A DNA stretch of 64,000 nucleotides from NCBI RefSeq assembly GCF_041053105.1, contig NZ_CP163444.1, forward strand, positions 8,828,028-8,892,027, in the 5' to 3' direction. A model generated the notes under the pieces. It was not told where the DNA came from. It was given only the letters and a program-made list of their open reading frames with translations, and did not search any database. Shown piece by piece: positions 43,136 to 51,867 of the stretch. The translations under genes and the position numbers were made by a program. This stretch comes from Streptomyces sp. R44 (GTDB taxonomy: Bacteria; Actinomycetota; Actinomycetes; Streptomycetales; Streptomycetaceae). Within the stretch, counting starts at the first letter, position 1; each line of letters begins with the position of its first letter.

Positions 43136-43472
43136 ATCCTCCCTTGCGCGGGGATGGTCCCTCGTGACTCACCACCAGGAGCACGGCGACGTCCTGCTCC
43201 CTGTGTCTGTGGGGGATGGTGTGTATTCGGGTCGCTTCGGTCGCTGTGTTGCGTGGGGTGTGGTGAGTGCTGCCGGGGTGCTGACATGCCCTGCGGTCCG
43301 CTTACCACCGCACTTACCATGGCTGTTCCCCGTACGCGTGGGGATGGTCCCGGTTCGTACGCGAGCGAGTCGGCGGTGGCGGCTGTTCCCCGTACGGGCG
43401 GGGATGGTCCCGTCGTGTTCCGTGCGGCGGCCGACACGGCCGCCTGGTCCCTGCTTGTGCGGGGATGGCTCT
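43136..43472 (+). CRISPR. CRISPR mini-array A
   Basis: Five repeat units. The last three are 29 nt: CTGTTCCCCGTACGCGTGGG (43323), CTGTTCCCCGTACGGGCGGG (43383) and CTGGTCCCTGCTTGTGCGGG (43444); spacers between are 31-32 nt. A gamma element splits units 2 and 3. Alpha elements are at both ends, facing each other. Confidence 0.9.
43221..43322 (+). promoter_or_regulatory. Gamma element (leader-like), copy 1
   Basis: Between repeats, starting after GGGGATGGT, with CGCTTCGGTCGCTGTG near its left and GTGGTGAGTG...CACTTACCATGG toward its right end. It ends exactly at the first base of the next repeat. Confidence 0.65.
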
Positions 43473-43507
43473 GTTCGCGAGAACGGGCTCTGGCTCAGCT
43501 TTTGTGG
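43467..43507 (-). promoter_or_regulatory. Alpha leader-like element, inverted
   Basis: On the minus strand reads AGCTGAGCCAGAGCCCGTTC followed by TCGCGAACAGAGCC and then ATCCCCGC of the last repeat. Mirror image of the arrangement at 43101-43135. Confidence 0.7.
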
Positions 43508-43652
43508 TGGTGGTACCGGGTGTGAGCGTCGTCCGAGGGGTGTGTCCTGTCTCCGGTGGCCGCTCATTACCATCGAGGTAATCGACCGCTCCGCCTTCCA
43601 CCGGCAGGATCAGGCACATCGGCAGGACCCCGCTGCAGCCACGAGGAGCGCC

Positions 43653-44093
43653 ATGTCCGTCATTTCCAGTGCCACCACCACGCGTTCTACGGATGAGGCC
43701 ACCCGGGCCGTCGTACAGGACTTCCTTGCCGCCCGACTGGCAGGAGATACAGAGCGGCTCGGCGCGCTCTTCGCCGAAGAGGTCGACTGGCTCCTCGCCG
43801 AGAACCCCACCGTCCCGTGGATCCGCCCGCGTTCCACCGCCGCGGAATGCGCTGCCCAGTTCACGGAGTTGATGGAGTACACCGTGCCCGAGGACGCGCG
43901 AGCGTCCGTCGACACGATCCTCGTCAGCGGCACCGACGCCGTCCTGATGGGGCACGTCTCGGGGACCGTACGCACAACGGGGAAGGCCTTCGAGGGCCCG
44001 TTCGCGTTGCGCCTCACCGTCGAGGACGGCCGGATCACCCGGCACCATCTCTACGAGAACAGCCTGTCGATAGCTGATGCCTGCGCACCGTGA
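43653..44093 (+). CDS. SnoaL/NTF2-like fold protein
   Basis: 146 residues. AVVQDFLAARLAGDTERLGA, LFAEEVDWLLAENPTVPWIR and GHVSGTVRTTGKAFEGPFAL RLTVEDGRITRHHLYENS match the SnoaL-like/nuclear transport factor 2 superfamily. The central cavity typically binds a small ligand or catalyses isomerisation; none can be proposed here. The start is the ATG at 43653, preceded by GAGGAG. It lies between two CRISPR regions, likely a passenger. Confidence 0.8.
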   Translation: MSVISSATTTRSTDEATRAVVQDFLAARLAGDTERLGALFAEEVDWLLAENPTVPWIRPRSTAAECAAQFTELMEYTVPEDARASVDTILVSGTDAVLMGHVSGTVRTTGKAFEGPFALRLTVEDGRITRHHLYENSLSIADACAP

Positions 44094-44167
44094 GGGCGTA
44101 GGCGGCCCATCCCGGAGTCGGGAAGAACCTCAGCAGTCATCAGAGTGGTTGCCTCACAGAAGTTGTG

Positions 44168-44196
44168 CCAGAGCATTCTCGGGTTCTGGCACAGGC
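44168..44196 (+). terminator. Hairpin GTGCCAGA/TCTGGCAC
   Basis: An 8-bp stem with a 12-nt loop, 75 nt after the SnoaL-type gene. Confidence 0.45.
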
Positions 44197-44261
44197 TCTG
44201 TAAACCGGCGCCGGCCTGGTTCGTACCTGCCCTGGAGATCCGCTTTCCGGTCCTGCTCACC

Positions 44262-44370
44262 GCCCTCTGTTCCCCTGTACGCGCGGGGAGGGCCCCGAGG
44301 CCGAGGCCGAGGAGTGTCTCACTCAGTGCTGCTCCCCGCACCCTGGGGGGGATGGCATCGAACGGCACCA
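44262..44370 (+). CRISPR. Decayed CRISPR array
   Basis: Two repeat-like units: CTGTTCCCCTGTACGCGCGG then GGAGGGCCCC, and TGCTCCCCGCACCCTGGGGG then GGATGGC. The intervening unit has a spacer-like length. Repeats are diverged at the 3' end, so probably not active. Confidence 0.65.
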
Positions 44371-44500
44371 GGCTCACCGGACGATCTGCCCGTGTTGCCA
44401 GGGTGTGGTGAGTGAGGGGCCTGTGAGGTTCTCAGGCTGTTTTCCCAGGTGGATGAGTGGTCTGTGAGCGGGGACGGCCTCACCACGGCGCTGAACGCTC

Positions 44501-44626
44501 ATGCTGCCCAGGCGAGTCATCGCCGACGGCTTCAAGGACGTGTTCGTCCAGGGCGGAGGTGCCCGCGCCGTGGGCCTGTCCGAGGTCCAACTCAGGGACA
44601 TTGCCTACCTCGACGTGGAGTACTGA
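44501..44626 (+). CDS. 41-residue ORF or gene remnant
   Basis: MLPRRVIADGFKDVFVQGGG ARAVGLSEVQLRDIAYLDVE Y. Codon use is typical for the genome. No ribosome-binding site is obvious. It may be the tail of a lost gene, perhaps of the CRISPR neighbourhood; no family recognised. Confidence 0.35.
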   Translation: MLPRRVIADGFKDVFVQGGGARAVGLSEVQLRDIAYLDVEY

Positions 44627-44862
44627 CTCTTCCTGCCCCGACGTGAGCGGGTCTCGCCACTGTGACTGAGTGAGCCCTTTTCAGCGTGGCCTCTGATCGG
44701 GTGATGCGGCGTTCCCGTCAGCCGGTACGGCCGCTGGCGTTCACCGGCTGGAACGCGTGGCCGGCGAGCGGGTCCTGCGCTTCGGCGCCGGGTTGGGCGG
44801 TACGAGGCGGGGCAGGCTGAGGGGCGTTCACGCACTCCCTTTCGGCGGCAGGAGACCGGCAG

Positions 44863-45864
44863 GTGTTACGTGTTCACTTCACGGCCCAGGACCTTGCCAG
44901 GACCCGGGTGGCCGCGACCATCGGCGTAGGGGCCGAGGTCTACTACAGCCTGGAGCTGCTGAGAGGTAACCGGGTGCCTACGCACCTGCACACCTGGCGC
45001 TCGGCGGTCGCGGGCAGGACGGGGGCCGACACACTCCCCTTGACATCCCTGGTCCCGACGCGTGGTCCCGGGCTTGATCTGCTGGCCCTGACGGGCGATG
45101 TGCCCTCTGTGGACCACGCCGTGGACAATCTGCTGCACGCCCCGGTGTCCCAGCTGCGCCGCGAGATCGAGTGTCTCGACTTCCGTCCCGGACAACTGCC
45201 GTGGGCCAGACGGGTGGCGGAGGGCGACCGTGACGCGCTGCGGGAGCTGGCGAAGGCCCTGCGCGCCTGCCACCGACTGACCGTCGAGCCCTACTGGGAC
45301 AAAGGACGGTCCGAACTGGTCGCGCTGTCCACCCGTAGCGCGAACCTGATGCTGGAGGGAGGCGTCGATCTCCTGCTGCGCTCGATCTGTGCACCACTGG
45401 TCCGCTGGCGTCCGCCGGTGCTCGAAGCCCCCTACCCGCGCCGAGTCGATGTGCACCTCCAGGGGCGGGGACTCATCATCGCGCCCACGGTCTTCTCGAA
45501 GCACCCGGTGAGTTTCCTGTGGGACCCGCTCGACACCGCTCAGCCACCCCGCCTGACCGTGCCGGCCCTGCGCCGGCCACTGACCGGCACCGCAGCGGCG
45601 GAGTCGGACGGCGCGACCGTCCGGAACCTGGAGTCCCTGCTCGGCCGCACCCGAGCCGCCGCCCTGCGAGTGACGGCGGAAGGCTGCACGACGAGCGAGC
45701 TGGCCCGCCGCCTCAATGTCACGGCCGCCGCGGCCAGCCAGCACGCGACCGTGCTGCGCGACACGGGCCTGATCACCACCAGCCGCCGCGGCAGCTCCGT
45801 ACTCCACCTCATCACCCCGCTCGGGCTGGCCCTGCTGTGGACGGGCGCCCTGACGCAACCGTGA
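44863..45864 (+). CDS. Winged-helix (ArsR-like) transcriptional regulator
   Basis: 333 residues. A large N-terminal region of about 240 residues (VHFTAQDLARTRVAATIGVG, then LTSLVPTRGPGLDLLALTGD) precedes the C-terminal winged helix RAAALRVTAEGCTTSELARR LNVTAAAASQHATVLRDTGL ITTSRRGSSVLHLITPLGLA. Homologues are streptomycete regulators with a HTH at the end. The N-terminal domain probably senses a ligand. A perfect palindrome sits 100 bp downstream, before the secreted protein gene, and might be its operator. Confidence 0.82.
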   Translation: MLRVHFTAQDLARTRVAATIGVGAEVYYSLELLRGNRVPTHLHTWRSAVAGRTGADTLPLTSLVPTRGPGLDLLALTGDVPSVDHAVDNLLHAPVSQLRREIECLDFRPGQLPWARRVAEGDRDALRELAKALRACHRLTVEPYWDKGRSELVALSTRSANLMLEGGVDLLLRSICAPLVRWRPPVLEAPYPRRVDVHLQGRGLIIAPTVFSKHPVSFLWDPLDTAQPPRLTVPALRRPLTGTAAAESDGATVRNLESLLGRTRAAALRVTAEGCTTSELARRLNVTAAAASQHATVLRDTGLITTSRRGSSVLHLITPLGLALLWTGALTQP

Positions 45865-45963
45865 CGGCGCGAGGACGCCGCGAACGAACGTCGCCTCCCT
45901 GTCACACACCACCGAACAAGCGCACCGAGGTGTGTGAGGTACTGCCGCACCGCCCTGGCAGCC

Positions 45964-45985
45964 CCTTTAAGCGGTGGCTTAAAGG
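45964..45985. promoter_or_regulatory. Perfect palindrome, candidate operator
   Basis: CCTTTAAGC-GGTG-GCTTAAAGG: nine-base perfect arms, AT-rich for this genome, 70 bp upstream of the GTG of the secreted protein gene and 100 bp after the regulator gene. Confidence 0.55.
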
Positions 45986-46054
45986 ATGGGCAACGGATGG
46001 TCGACCTGCCCAGGATGTGAGGCGACAACCGACTCGTCCCGTCTGGAGGACCAC

Positions 46055-46465
46055 GTGAAGCCCCAACTCGCCGCCGCTGTCGGCTCCGCCGTTCTGACCG
46101 CGGCCACCGTACTGGGAGCGCCGGCCGCGGGCGCGCAGACTGCGGCGTACCCGACCACGCCCATCACAGGCGTCTCGTATGGCGCCAGCTACATCAGCGG
46201 CACTCTGACCTGGTACGGCCGTTCGGTAGGGGTCGACGGAGCACTTCGGGCCGTCGGCTGCCGCAGGGCGTGGGTCGGCGCGTACGACGCCTCGGGTCTC
46301 CGCCTCGGCGCCAAGAGCACCAGTACCAAGTGCGACGTGACGTATTCGCTCGACGACTTCCCGGCAGTCCCCGCAGACGTGCCCGGCGGGGCTGCGTACG
46401 TCGTCGTCTGCCTTGACGACGCCACCGCGTCCCCACTCGATTGCGAGACGTTCTACCGGCCCTGA
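46055..46465 (+). CDS. Small secreted protein
   Basis: 136 residues; GTG at 46055 preceded by TGGAGGAC. Signal peptide KPQLAAAVGSAVLTAATVLG with cleavage near APAAGAQ. The mature part GVSYGASYISGTLTWYGRSV, DGALRAVGCRRAWVGAYDAS and SLDDFPAVPADVPGGAAYVV is beta-rich; four Cys could make two disulfides. No enzymatic motif. Likely exported to the medium or cell wall. Confidence 0.75.
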   Translation: MKPQLAAAVGSAVLTAATVLGAPAAGAQTAAYPTTPITGVSYGASYISGTLTWYGRSVGVDGALRAVGCRRAWVGAYDASGLRLGAKSTSTKCDVTYSLDDFPAVPADVPGGAAYVVVCLDDATASPLDCETFYRP

Positions 46466-46740
46466 CCACTGCGACCGCTCGATAAGTGACCTTGCGCCGA
46501 CACACCTACCCGGCCCCGGGGCGGCATGACACGCGCCGCCCCGGAAGCTGATCCCGTCGCCCGACGAGGCAGAGCTACGAGCCATCAACCGTCGAGCCTT
46601 CGTAGATGACCGGGACGACGGCAGGCGTGGGATGTTCGGCTGTGTGGCCGTGGGAGCAATGGGCTTCGGTCCAGCTGGAAGTCGGCTGCCCCTCCGGCGG
46701 GCGAGGCCGCCGAGCAGCGCGGGAAGCTCAACAGCATTAC

Positions 46741-46779
46741 CTGCCCCTGCCCCTGCCCCTGCCCCTGCCCCTGCCCCTG
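46741..46779 (+). repeat. CTGCCC hexamer tandem repeat
   Basis: About six perfect copies of CTGCCC (CCTGCC). In one frame this would encode Leu-Pro repeats; it lies upstream of the start chosen for the following gene. Confidence 0.9.
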
Positions 46780-46797
46780 ACCGTACCGGGTGCCCGG

Positions 46798-47319
46798 ATG
46801 ATGGTCGGGGGAGCGGGGGATGTGGGGTTCGAAGGCCTGATGGAGTCCTGGGAGGCCACGTGGCCGGAGGGCAGGGAGACGTTCGACCGCGTGCGCGCCG
46901 CTCACCGCGAGGCCGCGCTCGCCGGCGTCGACCTGATGGCACAGTCACCCCTGGCGACCGGGCTGCTCGGCCTGATGCGGGCCGTCGAGCAGGCCGACGA
47001 CGGATCGCTGTGCGCGGCAGTCCGCGCGTGCACCAAAGCCTCCGGCGCTCTGGGGATGCTGATGAACAAGGCAGTAGAGAACCCGGAGATCGTCCGCCAG
47101 CCGATGAACCACGTGATGTGGGATCAGTGGGCCCGGGTCGGCGGCATCGCCCCCGACGGAGCTGCTGGTGAGGCCGCCATCGCCCTCAGCACCGTGCAGT
47201 ACCTCCTGATCCCCGGCTGGTCCGACGACCTGCACCACAACCAAGCCTTCATGGACAACCTGCTCCACAACCCGCCAAAGGCACGCCCCTCCAGGTACGA
47301 AGGCGCCGAAGAAGCTTGA
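46798..47319 (+). CDS. Hypothetical helical protein
   Basis: 173 residues from ATG at 46798 (a longer start at 46606 would include the Leu-Pro repeat). EGLMESWEATWPEGRETFDR, VDLMAQSPLATGLLGLMRAV and GALGMLMNKAVENPEIVRQP give an all-helical soluble protein; AAIALSTVQYLLIPGWSDDL is near the end. The family is unknown to me. Possible phase variation by the hexamer depends on the real start. Confidence 0.55.
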   Translation: MMVGGAGDVGFEGLMESWEATWPEGRETFDRVRAAHREAALAGVDLMAQSPLATGLLGLMRAVEQADDGSLCAAVRACTKASGALGMLMNKAVENPEIVRQPMNHVMWDQWARVGGIAPDGAAGEAAIALSTVQYLLIPGWSDDLHHNQAFMDNLLHNPPKARPSRYEGAEEA

Positions 47320-47481
47320 AGAAACAGCTGACACATGCGGCCGTGCAATCTGGGAGAGGTTGAGCTCAGGGGGTGGTGTCTGGTGCCGGGGGCCGGTGGT
47401 CGCGGGGGCCCGCGACGGCCAATGCAGTTGCCTTAGCGTCCCGGCCGCGTAGCGCCCCGTGGAGCCCGAGAGAATGACAGC

Positions 47482-47859
47482 ATGACCGTCTTCCGCTGTG
47501 CCCACTGTCAGCAGCCCGTGACCAGCGAGGTGGTGCCGGGGGAACCGGTAAGGGGGCCTGAGCAGATCCCGGGTTATGAGGTCGTTCCGCCTCGGATGGC
47601 TCTGGGGGCCTTCAAGCCCAACTTCGACGGCAGCCTTCTGATCTTTCATCCGGACGACGTGCCTGGGACAGTGCTGCACCCCGATCCGCAGCGCGTCAGT
47701 GGTTGCTGCGGGCTCGCCGGCCAAGCTGGGCCCAATCTCGTCTGCGGCGGATGCGGCGTTGAGGTAGCGACAAAAGAGTCCGATTGCTGGACCGACAACC
47801 TCGTGGCATTGATTGCTGCGGCAGTGACTGAGGGGCGCGAGACAGGCGCTGACAACTAA
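47482..47859 (+). CDS. Zinc-ribbon hypothetical protein, stop adjoining IS5
   Basis: 125 residues. Starts MTVFRCAHCQQPVTSEVVPG; CxxC at the start and CGLAGQAGPNLVCGGCGVEV later may form a zinc site. A conserved block GSLLIFHPDDVPGTVLHPDP lies between. The TAA stop at 47857-47859 is immediately before the IS5 left end and could come from the target duplication, so the true C-terminus may have been longer. Confidence 0.65.
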   Translation: MTVFRCAHCQQPVTSEVVPGEPVRGPEQIPGYEVVPPRMALGAFKPNFDGSLLIFHPDDVPGTVLHPDPQRVSGCCGLAGQAGPNLVCGGCGVEVATKESDCWTDNLVALIAAAVTEGRETGADN

Positions 47860-48977
47860 GTGAGCGTTTGATTCTCGGTTGTCTGTTTCGTTTGTGGTCA
47901 GGTGTCGCGCCAGTTGGGTGTGTTCTGTTGGGTGAGGCGTCGCGTCATGAGGCTGATGGCGGCGATTTGGATCATGGCTGCTGATCTGTGTGGGTGGGTT
48001 TCGTAGTCGCGGGCCAGGCGGCGGTGGTGCATGAGCCAGCCGAGGGTTCTTTCGATGACCCAGCGGCGGGGTTGGACGGTGAAACCGCGGGTGTGGGGGT
48101 CGCGTTGGACGATCTCGAGGTCGATGCCGCGGGTGGCTGCGTGTTCGATGGCTTTGTTCTTGTAGCCGTTGTCGGCCCAGGCTTTGGTGATGGTGGGGTG
48201 GCGGGCGGCGATGTCGTCGATGAGACGGGTGCCGGCGGCGGAGTCGTGGACGCTGGCGGCGGTGACGAGAACGGCGAGGAGGAGGCCGAGGGTGTCGGTG
48301 GCGATGTGCCGCTTGCGGCCGAGGATCTTTTTCGCGGGGTCGATGCCCTGGTCGGCGAGGTGGACGTTGGCGGAGGTCTTGATGCTCTGGGAGTCGAGCA
48401 GGCAGGCGGTGGGTTCTGGTTCGCGGCCTTCGGCCTGGCGGAGCAGGCCGCGTAGGAGGCCGTTGAGTTGGTCGAAGATGCCGTCGTTCTGCCAGTGGGC
48501 GAAGTAGCCGTAGACGCTCTGCCAGGGTGGGAAGTCGTGGGGCAGATAGCGCCAGGGGATGCCGGTGCGGTCGACGTAGAGGATCGCGTTCATCAGGGCC
48601 CGCAGGTCGTGGTGGGGCCGGCGGATCCCGGCGCGGGCCTGGCGCCAGGTTTCGAGGGTGGGGCGGATCAGTTCCCATCGCGCGTCGGACAGGTCGCTGG
48701 GGTAGGGCCGGGGTGGTCGCATGATGTGGGATTACTGGCGCTGGTGGCTGCCGGGGAGGGCGTGTGCGGGGGTATGGGGAGCGTTGGTATGCGCCCGGGT
48801 ATGCCGCGAACTGGTGCTTGCGTAATCGAGACAGGATGTTCTGGGGCAGACCGAGCTGTTTCCCTGGCCCGTAGCCTTCAAGAAGAGACACATTCCGGTG
48901 GATAAGGTGCGGTCACCCTACGAGGCCGACGATTCAGAATCGCATCAAACTGGCATGAGCATAAGTAAAACGCTCAC
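47860..48977 (-). mobile_element. IS5-family element, tandem copy 1
   Basis: 1118 bp bounded by GTGAGCGTTT and its complement AAACGCTCAC, with TAA on its left and TAA between copies. Identical to the next element by inspection. Confidence 0.92.
47898..48722 (-). CDS. IS5-family transposase, copy 1
   Basis: 274 residues. MRPPRPYPSDLSDARWELIR opens the protein; DDE residues lie in TACLLDSQSIKTSANVHLAD, KAWADNGYKNKAIEHAATRG and RRWVIERTLGWLMHHRRLAR. The frame is intact. Its translation is identical to the second copy. Confidence 0.94.
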   Translation of the reverse strand: MRPPRPYPSDLSDARWELIRPTLETWRQARAGIRRPHHDLRALMNAILYVDRTGIPWRYLPHDFPPWQSVYGYFAHWQNDGIFDQLNGLLRGLLRQAEGREPEPTACLLDSQSIKTSANVHLADQGIDPAKKILGRKRHIATDTLGLLLAVLVTAASVHDSAAGTRLIDDIAARHPTITKAWADNGYKNKAIEHAATRGIDLEIVQRDPHTRGFTVQPRRWVIERTLGWLMHHRRLARDYETHPHRSAAMIQIAAISLMTRRLTQQNTPNWRDT

Positions 48978-48980
48978 TAA

Positions 48981-50098
48981 GTGAGCGTTTGATTCTCGGT
49001 TGTCTGTTTCGTTTGTGGTCAGGTGTCGCGCCAGTTGGGTGTGTTCTGTTGGGTGAGGCGTCGCGTCATGAGGCTGATGGCGGCGATTTGGATCATGGCT
49101 GCTGATCTGTGTGGGTGGGTTTCGTAGTCGCGGGCCAGGCGGCGGTGGTGCATGAGCCAGCCGAGGGTTCTTTCGATGACCCAGCGGCGGGGTTGGACGG
49201 TGAAACCGCGGGTGTGGGGGTCGCGTTGGACGATCTCGAGGTCGATGCCGCGGGTGGCTGCGTGTTCGATGGCTTTGTTCTTGTAGCCGTTGTCGGCCCA
49301 GGCTTTGGTGATGGTGGGGTGGCGGGCGGCGATGTCGTCGATGAGACGGGTGCCGGCGGCGGAGTCGTGGACGCTGGCGGCGGTGACGAGAACGGCGAGG
49401 AGGAGGCCGAGGGTGTCGGTGGCGATGTGCCGCTTGCGGCCGAGGATCTTTTTCGCGGGGTCGATGCCCTGGTCGGCGAGGTGGACGTTGGCGGAGGTCT
49501 TGATGCTCTGGGAGTCGAGCAGGCAGGCGGTGGGTTCTGGTTCGCGGCCTTCGGCCTGGCGGAGCAGGCCGCGTAGGAGGCCGTTGAGTTGGTCGAAGAT
49601 GCCGTCGTTCTGCCAGTGGGCGAAGTAGCCGTAGACGCTCTGCCAGGGTGGGAAGTCGTGGGGCAGATAGCGCCAGGGGATGCCGGTGCGGTCGACGTAG
49701 AGGATCGCGTTCATCAGGGCCCGCAGGTCGTGGTGGGGCCGGCGGATCCCGGCGCGGGCCTGGCGCCAGGTTTCGAGGGTGGGGCGGATCAGTTCCCATC
49801 GCGCGTCGGACAGGTCGCTGGGGTAGGGCCGGGGTGGTCGCATGATGTGGGATTACTGGCGCTGGTGGCTGCCGGGGAGGGCGTGTGCGGGGGTATGGGG
49901 AGCGTTGGTATGCGCCCGGGTATGCCGCGAACTGGTGCTTGCGTAATCGAGACAGGATGTTCTGGGGCAGACCGAGCTGTTTCCCTGGCCCGTAGCCTTC
50001 AAGAAGAGACACATTCCGGTGGATAAGGTGCGGTCACCCTACGAGGCCGACGATTCAGAATCGCATCAAACTGGCATGAGCATAAGTAAAACGCTCAC
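48981..50098 (-). mobile_element. IS5-family element, tandem copy 2
   Basis: 1118 bp, same ends as copy 1, joined head-to-tail through one TAA; TTA on its right. Head-to-tail duplicates joined by three bases often arise from IS circles. Confidence 0.92.
49019..49843 (-). CDS. IS5-family transposase, copy 2
   Basis: Intact 274-residue transposase with the same residues as the first copy (LLDSQSIKTS, AWADNGYKNK, RWVIERTLGW). Transcription from one element may be driven from the junction between copies. Confidence 0.94.
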   Translation of the reverse strand: MRPPRPYPSDLSDARWELIRPTLETWRQARAGIRRPHHDLRALMNAILYVDRTGIPWRYLPHDFPPWQSVYGYFAHWQNDGIFDQLNGLLRGLLRQAEGREPEPTACLLDSQSIKTSANVHLADQGIDPAKKILGRKRHIATDTLGLLLAVLVTAASVHDSAAGTRLIDDIAARHPTITKAWADNGYKNKAIEHAATRGIDLEIVQRDPHTRGFTVQPRRWVIERTLGWLMHHRRLARDYETHPHRSAAMIQIAAISLMTRRLTQQNTPNWRDT

Positions 50099-50179
50099 TT
50101 AGGTCAACCTGCGATCCCGAGCTACTGTCGACGCCCACTCGTGGTCCGCCCCGATTGGACTACGCCAAGATTCTGTTTC

Positions 50180-50731
50180 ATGGATCCTGCTGTCACCGCT
50201 GCACTCATTGCCGCACCGTTTGCCGTCGTCGCTGCCGGTGCCGCCTTTGCTGCTGGACGTATGCAAGCGCGGGGAGCCCATCATGGGCCAGTCGACGCAG
50301 TACGTCGGCAGCATCAGCGCGAGGCTTACGCGGCACTTCTCGTTGCTCTTCAGGCCTTTGAGGCTTCAACCTCGCTGGAACCCTGTGAGGAGCAGGCCCG
50401 CAGAGAGTTCGAAGCAGCGGGCTTGCTTCCCGGTGTGGAGCAGTTGCGCATGCGCATGCTCGAACTGGTTGCGGAGGGTGCGATCGACCCGGTCCGCTCA
50501 GCTGCCGCAGTGGTAGAGCTGGAAGGGCCTGCAGAAGTGGCTGCGGCTGCCAGCAACGCGACTGAGCAGGCGAGCACGGTCCGGAGCCTCGCGGGGGCAG
50601 CAAGGCGCTTCAGCATCGCGGAATCTGAGGCTATTGCCCACAACGTCTTTGACGCCCAGCGAGAGTTGCGTGACGACATCCGGAGGTTCATCTCGACAGC
50701 TCGCACGGAACTCGGCCAGCGACCGAAGTAG
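50180..50731 (+). CDS. Membrane-anchored helical protein
   Basis: 183 residues; ATG at 50180. One N-terminal membrane segment, VTAALIAAPFAVVAAGAAFA, is followed by a long helical cytoplasmic part (HQREAYAALLVALQAFEAST, VEQLRMRMLELVAEGAIDPV and SEAIAHNVFDAQRELRDDIR). It looks like the typical single-pass helical protein of unknown role. Its 5' flank was hit by the IS5 tandem. Confidence 0.65.
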   Translation: MDPAVTAALIAAPFAVVAAGAAFAAGRMQARGAHHGPVDAVRRQHQREAYAALLVALQAFEASTSLEPCEEQARREFEAAGLLPGVEQLRMRMLELVAEGAIDPVRSAAAVVELEGPAEVAAAASNATEQASTVRSLAGAARRFSIAESEAIAHNVFDAQRELRDDIRRFISTARTELGQRPK

Positions 50732-50860
50732 CTGAGCTGAGGGTCCGTGTACCCCGGCAGGGCTTTCGAACGGGCTGCTCCAACGATCATCCAGCCGTGC
50801 GGGTCCAATTCGAGATCCCGAGGCACGGCGGCAGAGCACGCCAGGCGCAGCTGGCACCAG

Positions 50861-51058
50861 CACGAGGTGATCGCGGCGAACAGCGTCTCGTCAGGCGTGT
50901 CCCGGGTCCCCTGCCCTGCCGCCGTCATCGCCGGCCTGACCCCGCCCTGGAGTTCAGGCGTCGTGGAAGGGCACGTCAACCGGATCAAGATGGTCAAGCG
51001 CCAGATGTTCGGCCGCGCAGGCTTCGCGCTCCTGCGAAAGCGCGTTCTCATGTCCTGA
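50861..51058 (+). pseudogene. ISL3-family transposase C-terminal remnant
   Basis: AAVIAGLTPPWSSGVVEGHV and NRIKMVKRQMFGRAGFALLR, then KRVLMS, is the end of an ISL3 transposase. The copy at 55297-56750 contains nearly the same segment. The rest is absent. Confidence 0.85.
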
Positions 51059-51144
51059 TCACCGGCTACGTGAGGAACTCGATGGCAGCGGCGGCGGCGG
51101 ATGTGCAAGCCTTCCCACCCCAGATGCCGACGGAGAAGACCTTG

Positions 51145-51654
51145 ATGACCAGCGACGACGCCCTCGATCAGTTAAGACACATGGCGCGTGAGCGGGCATT
51201 TGGCAGGCATGTCGGGTCGGACCGGCTCATCCAGGCAGGTCTGGACGCGCTGATTGCCGGGATCGAGAGCCCGTCCTTGGCCATGCTGGCTGGACTCCTC
51301 CGGAGCGAAGAGCCCGAAGCGCCGGAGCTCTTCGACCAAGTACTGGAGGAGCTGGGACTGCTCTTCCGCCCGCCCGCGGACCCCCGGGCCGCAAAGTGGG
51401 CGATGGCCTACTGGATTGCCGGTCAGATCGCCGACGGATCTCTGGATCCCGCCGCTGGCACTCATCTCATCTGGGCAGACATCGCCTATGACCTCGGCTA
51501 TCCCGAAGAGCTGAAACCCTTTGTGCACTGCGCGTACAACCTAGACGGCTGGGAGGAGAGCTGGGGAGTCTCGGTCGAGGAACTCAACGGAGAAGCGGTT
51601 GAGACAGCGAAGCAGTTCCTCAGCAAGAGGTCTACAGTCGAGGAGGGAGACTAA
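51145..51654 (+). CDS. Hypothetical helical protein
   Basis: 169 residues from the ATG at 51145. The order is TSDDALDQLRHMARERAFGR, LIQAGLDALIAGIESPSLAM and LRSEEPEAPELFDQVLEELG. The protein appears all-alpha; a Trp-rich patch YWIAGQIADGSLDPAAGTHL IWADIAYDLGYPEELK may bind a partner. A known family is not clear. It stands alone after an ISL3 remnant. Confidence 0.6.
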   Translation: MTSDDALDQLRHMARERAFGRHVGSDRLIQAGLDALIAGIESPSLAMLAGLLRSEEPEAPELFDQVLEELGLLFRPPADPRAAKWAMAYWIAGQIADGSLDPAAGTHLIWADIAYDLGYPEELKPFVHCAYNLDGWEESWGVSVEELNGEAVETAKQFLSKRSTVEEGD

Positions 51655-51867
51655 CCCGGGGTTCGTTCTCGCCATCGGGAAAGGTCAACCGCGAGGTGAT
51701 CCGCTCACTCAACATGGCCGCACCACAGAACCTACCTGAGCCAGAGCCGGTGGAAGTGAACAGAGCCACGGCGCCGGACCGCCGTATCCCCCGGCCCCTG
51801 GGCAACGAGCTACCGGACCGGTGGAGGCGGGGATGCGTCGTCCACCGTTACCGGAGCGCACGTTGGG

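Larger units (their letters stand above)
42683..43220. repeat. Direct duplication, copy 1 (pairs with 59358-59905)
   Basis: A region of about 540 bp almost identical to 59358-59905 covers most of the SnoaL-like gene, its 3' flank, an alpha element and the first CRISPR repeats. It diverges after the start of the gamma element. Confidence 0.9.

Noticed and set aside
44168..44196. Possible further alpha element (GGTTCTGGCAC)
   Set aside because: Only about a dozen bases match alpha and the site is better explained as a terminator hairpin after the 43653 gene.
44501..44626. Idea that the 41-residue ORF is the tail of a cas gene
   Set aside because: I could not match it to Cas1, Cas2 or Cas3 ends; proximity to the decayed array is not enough.
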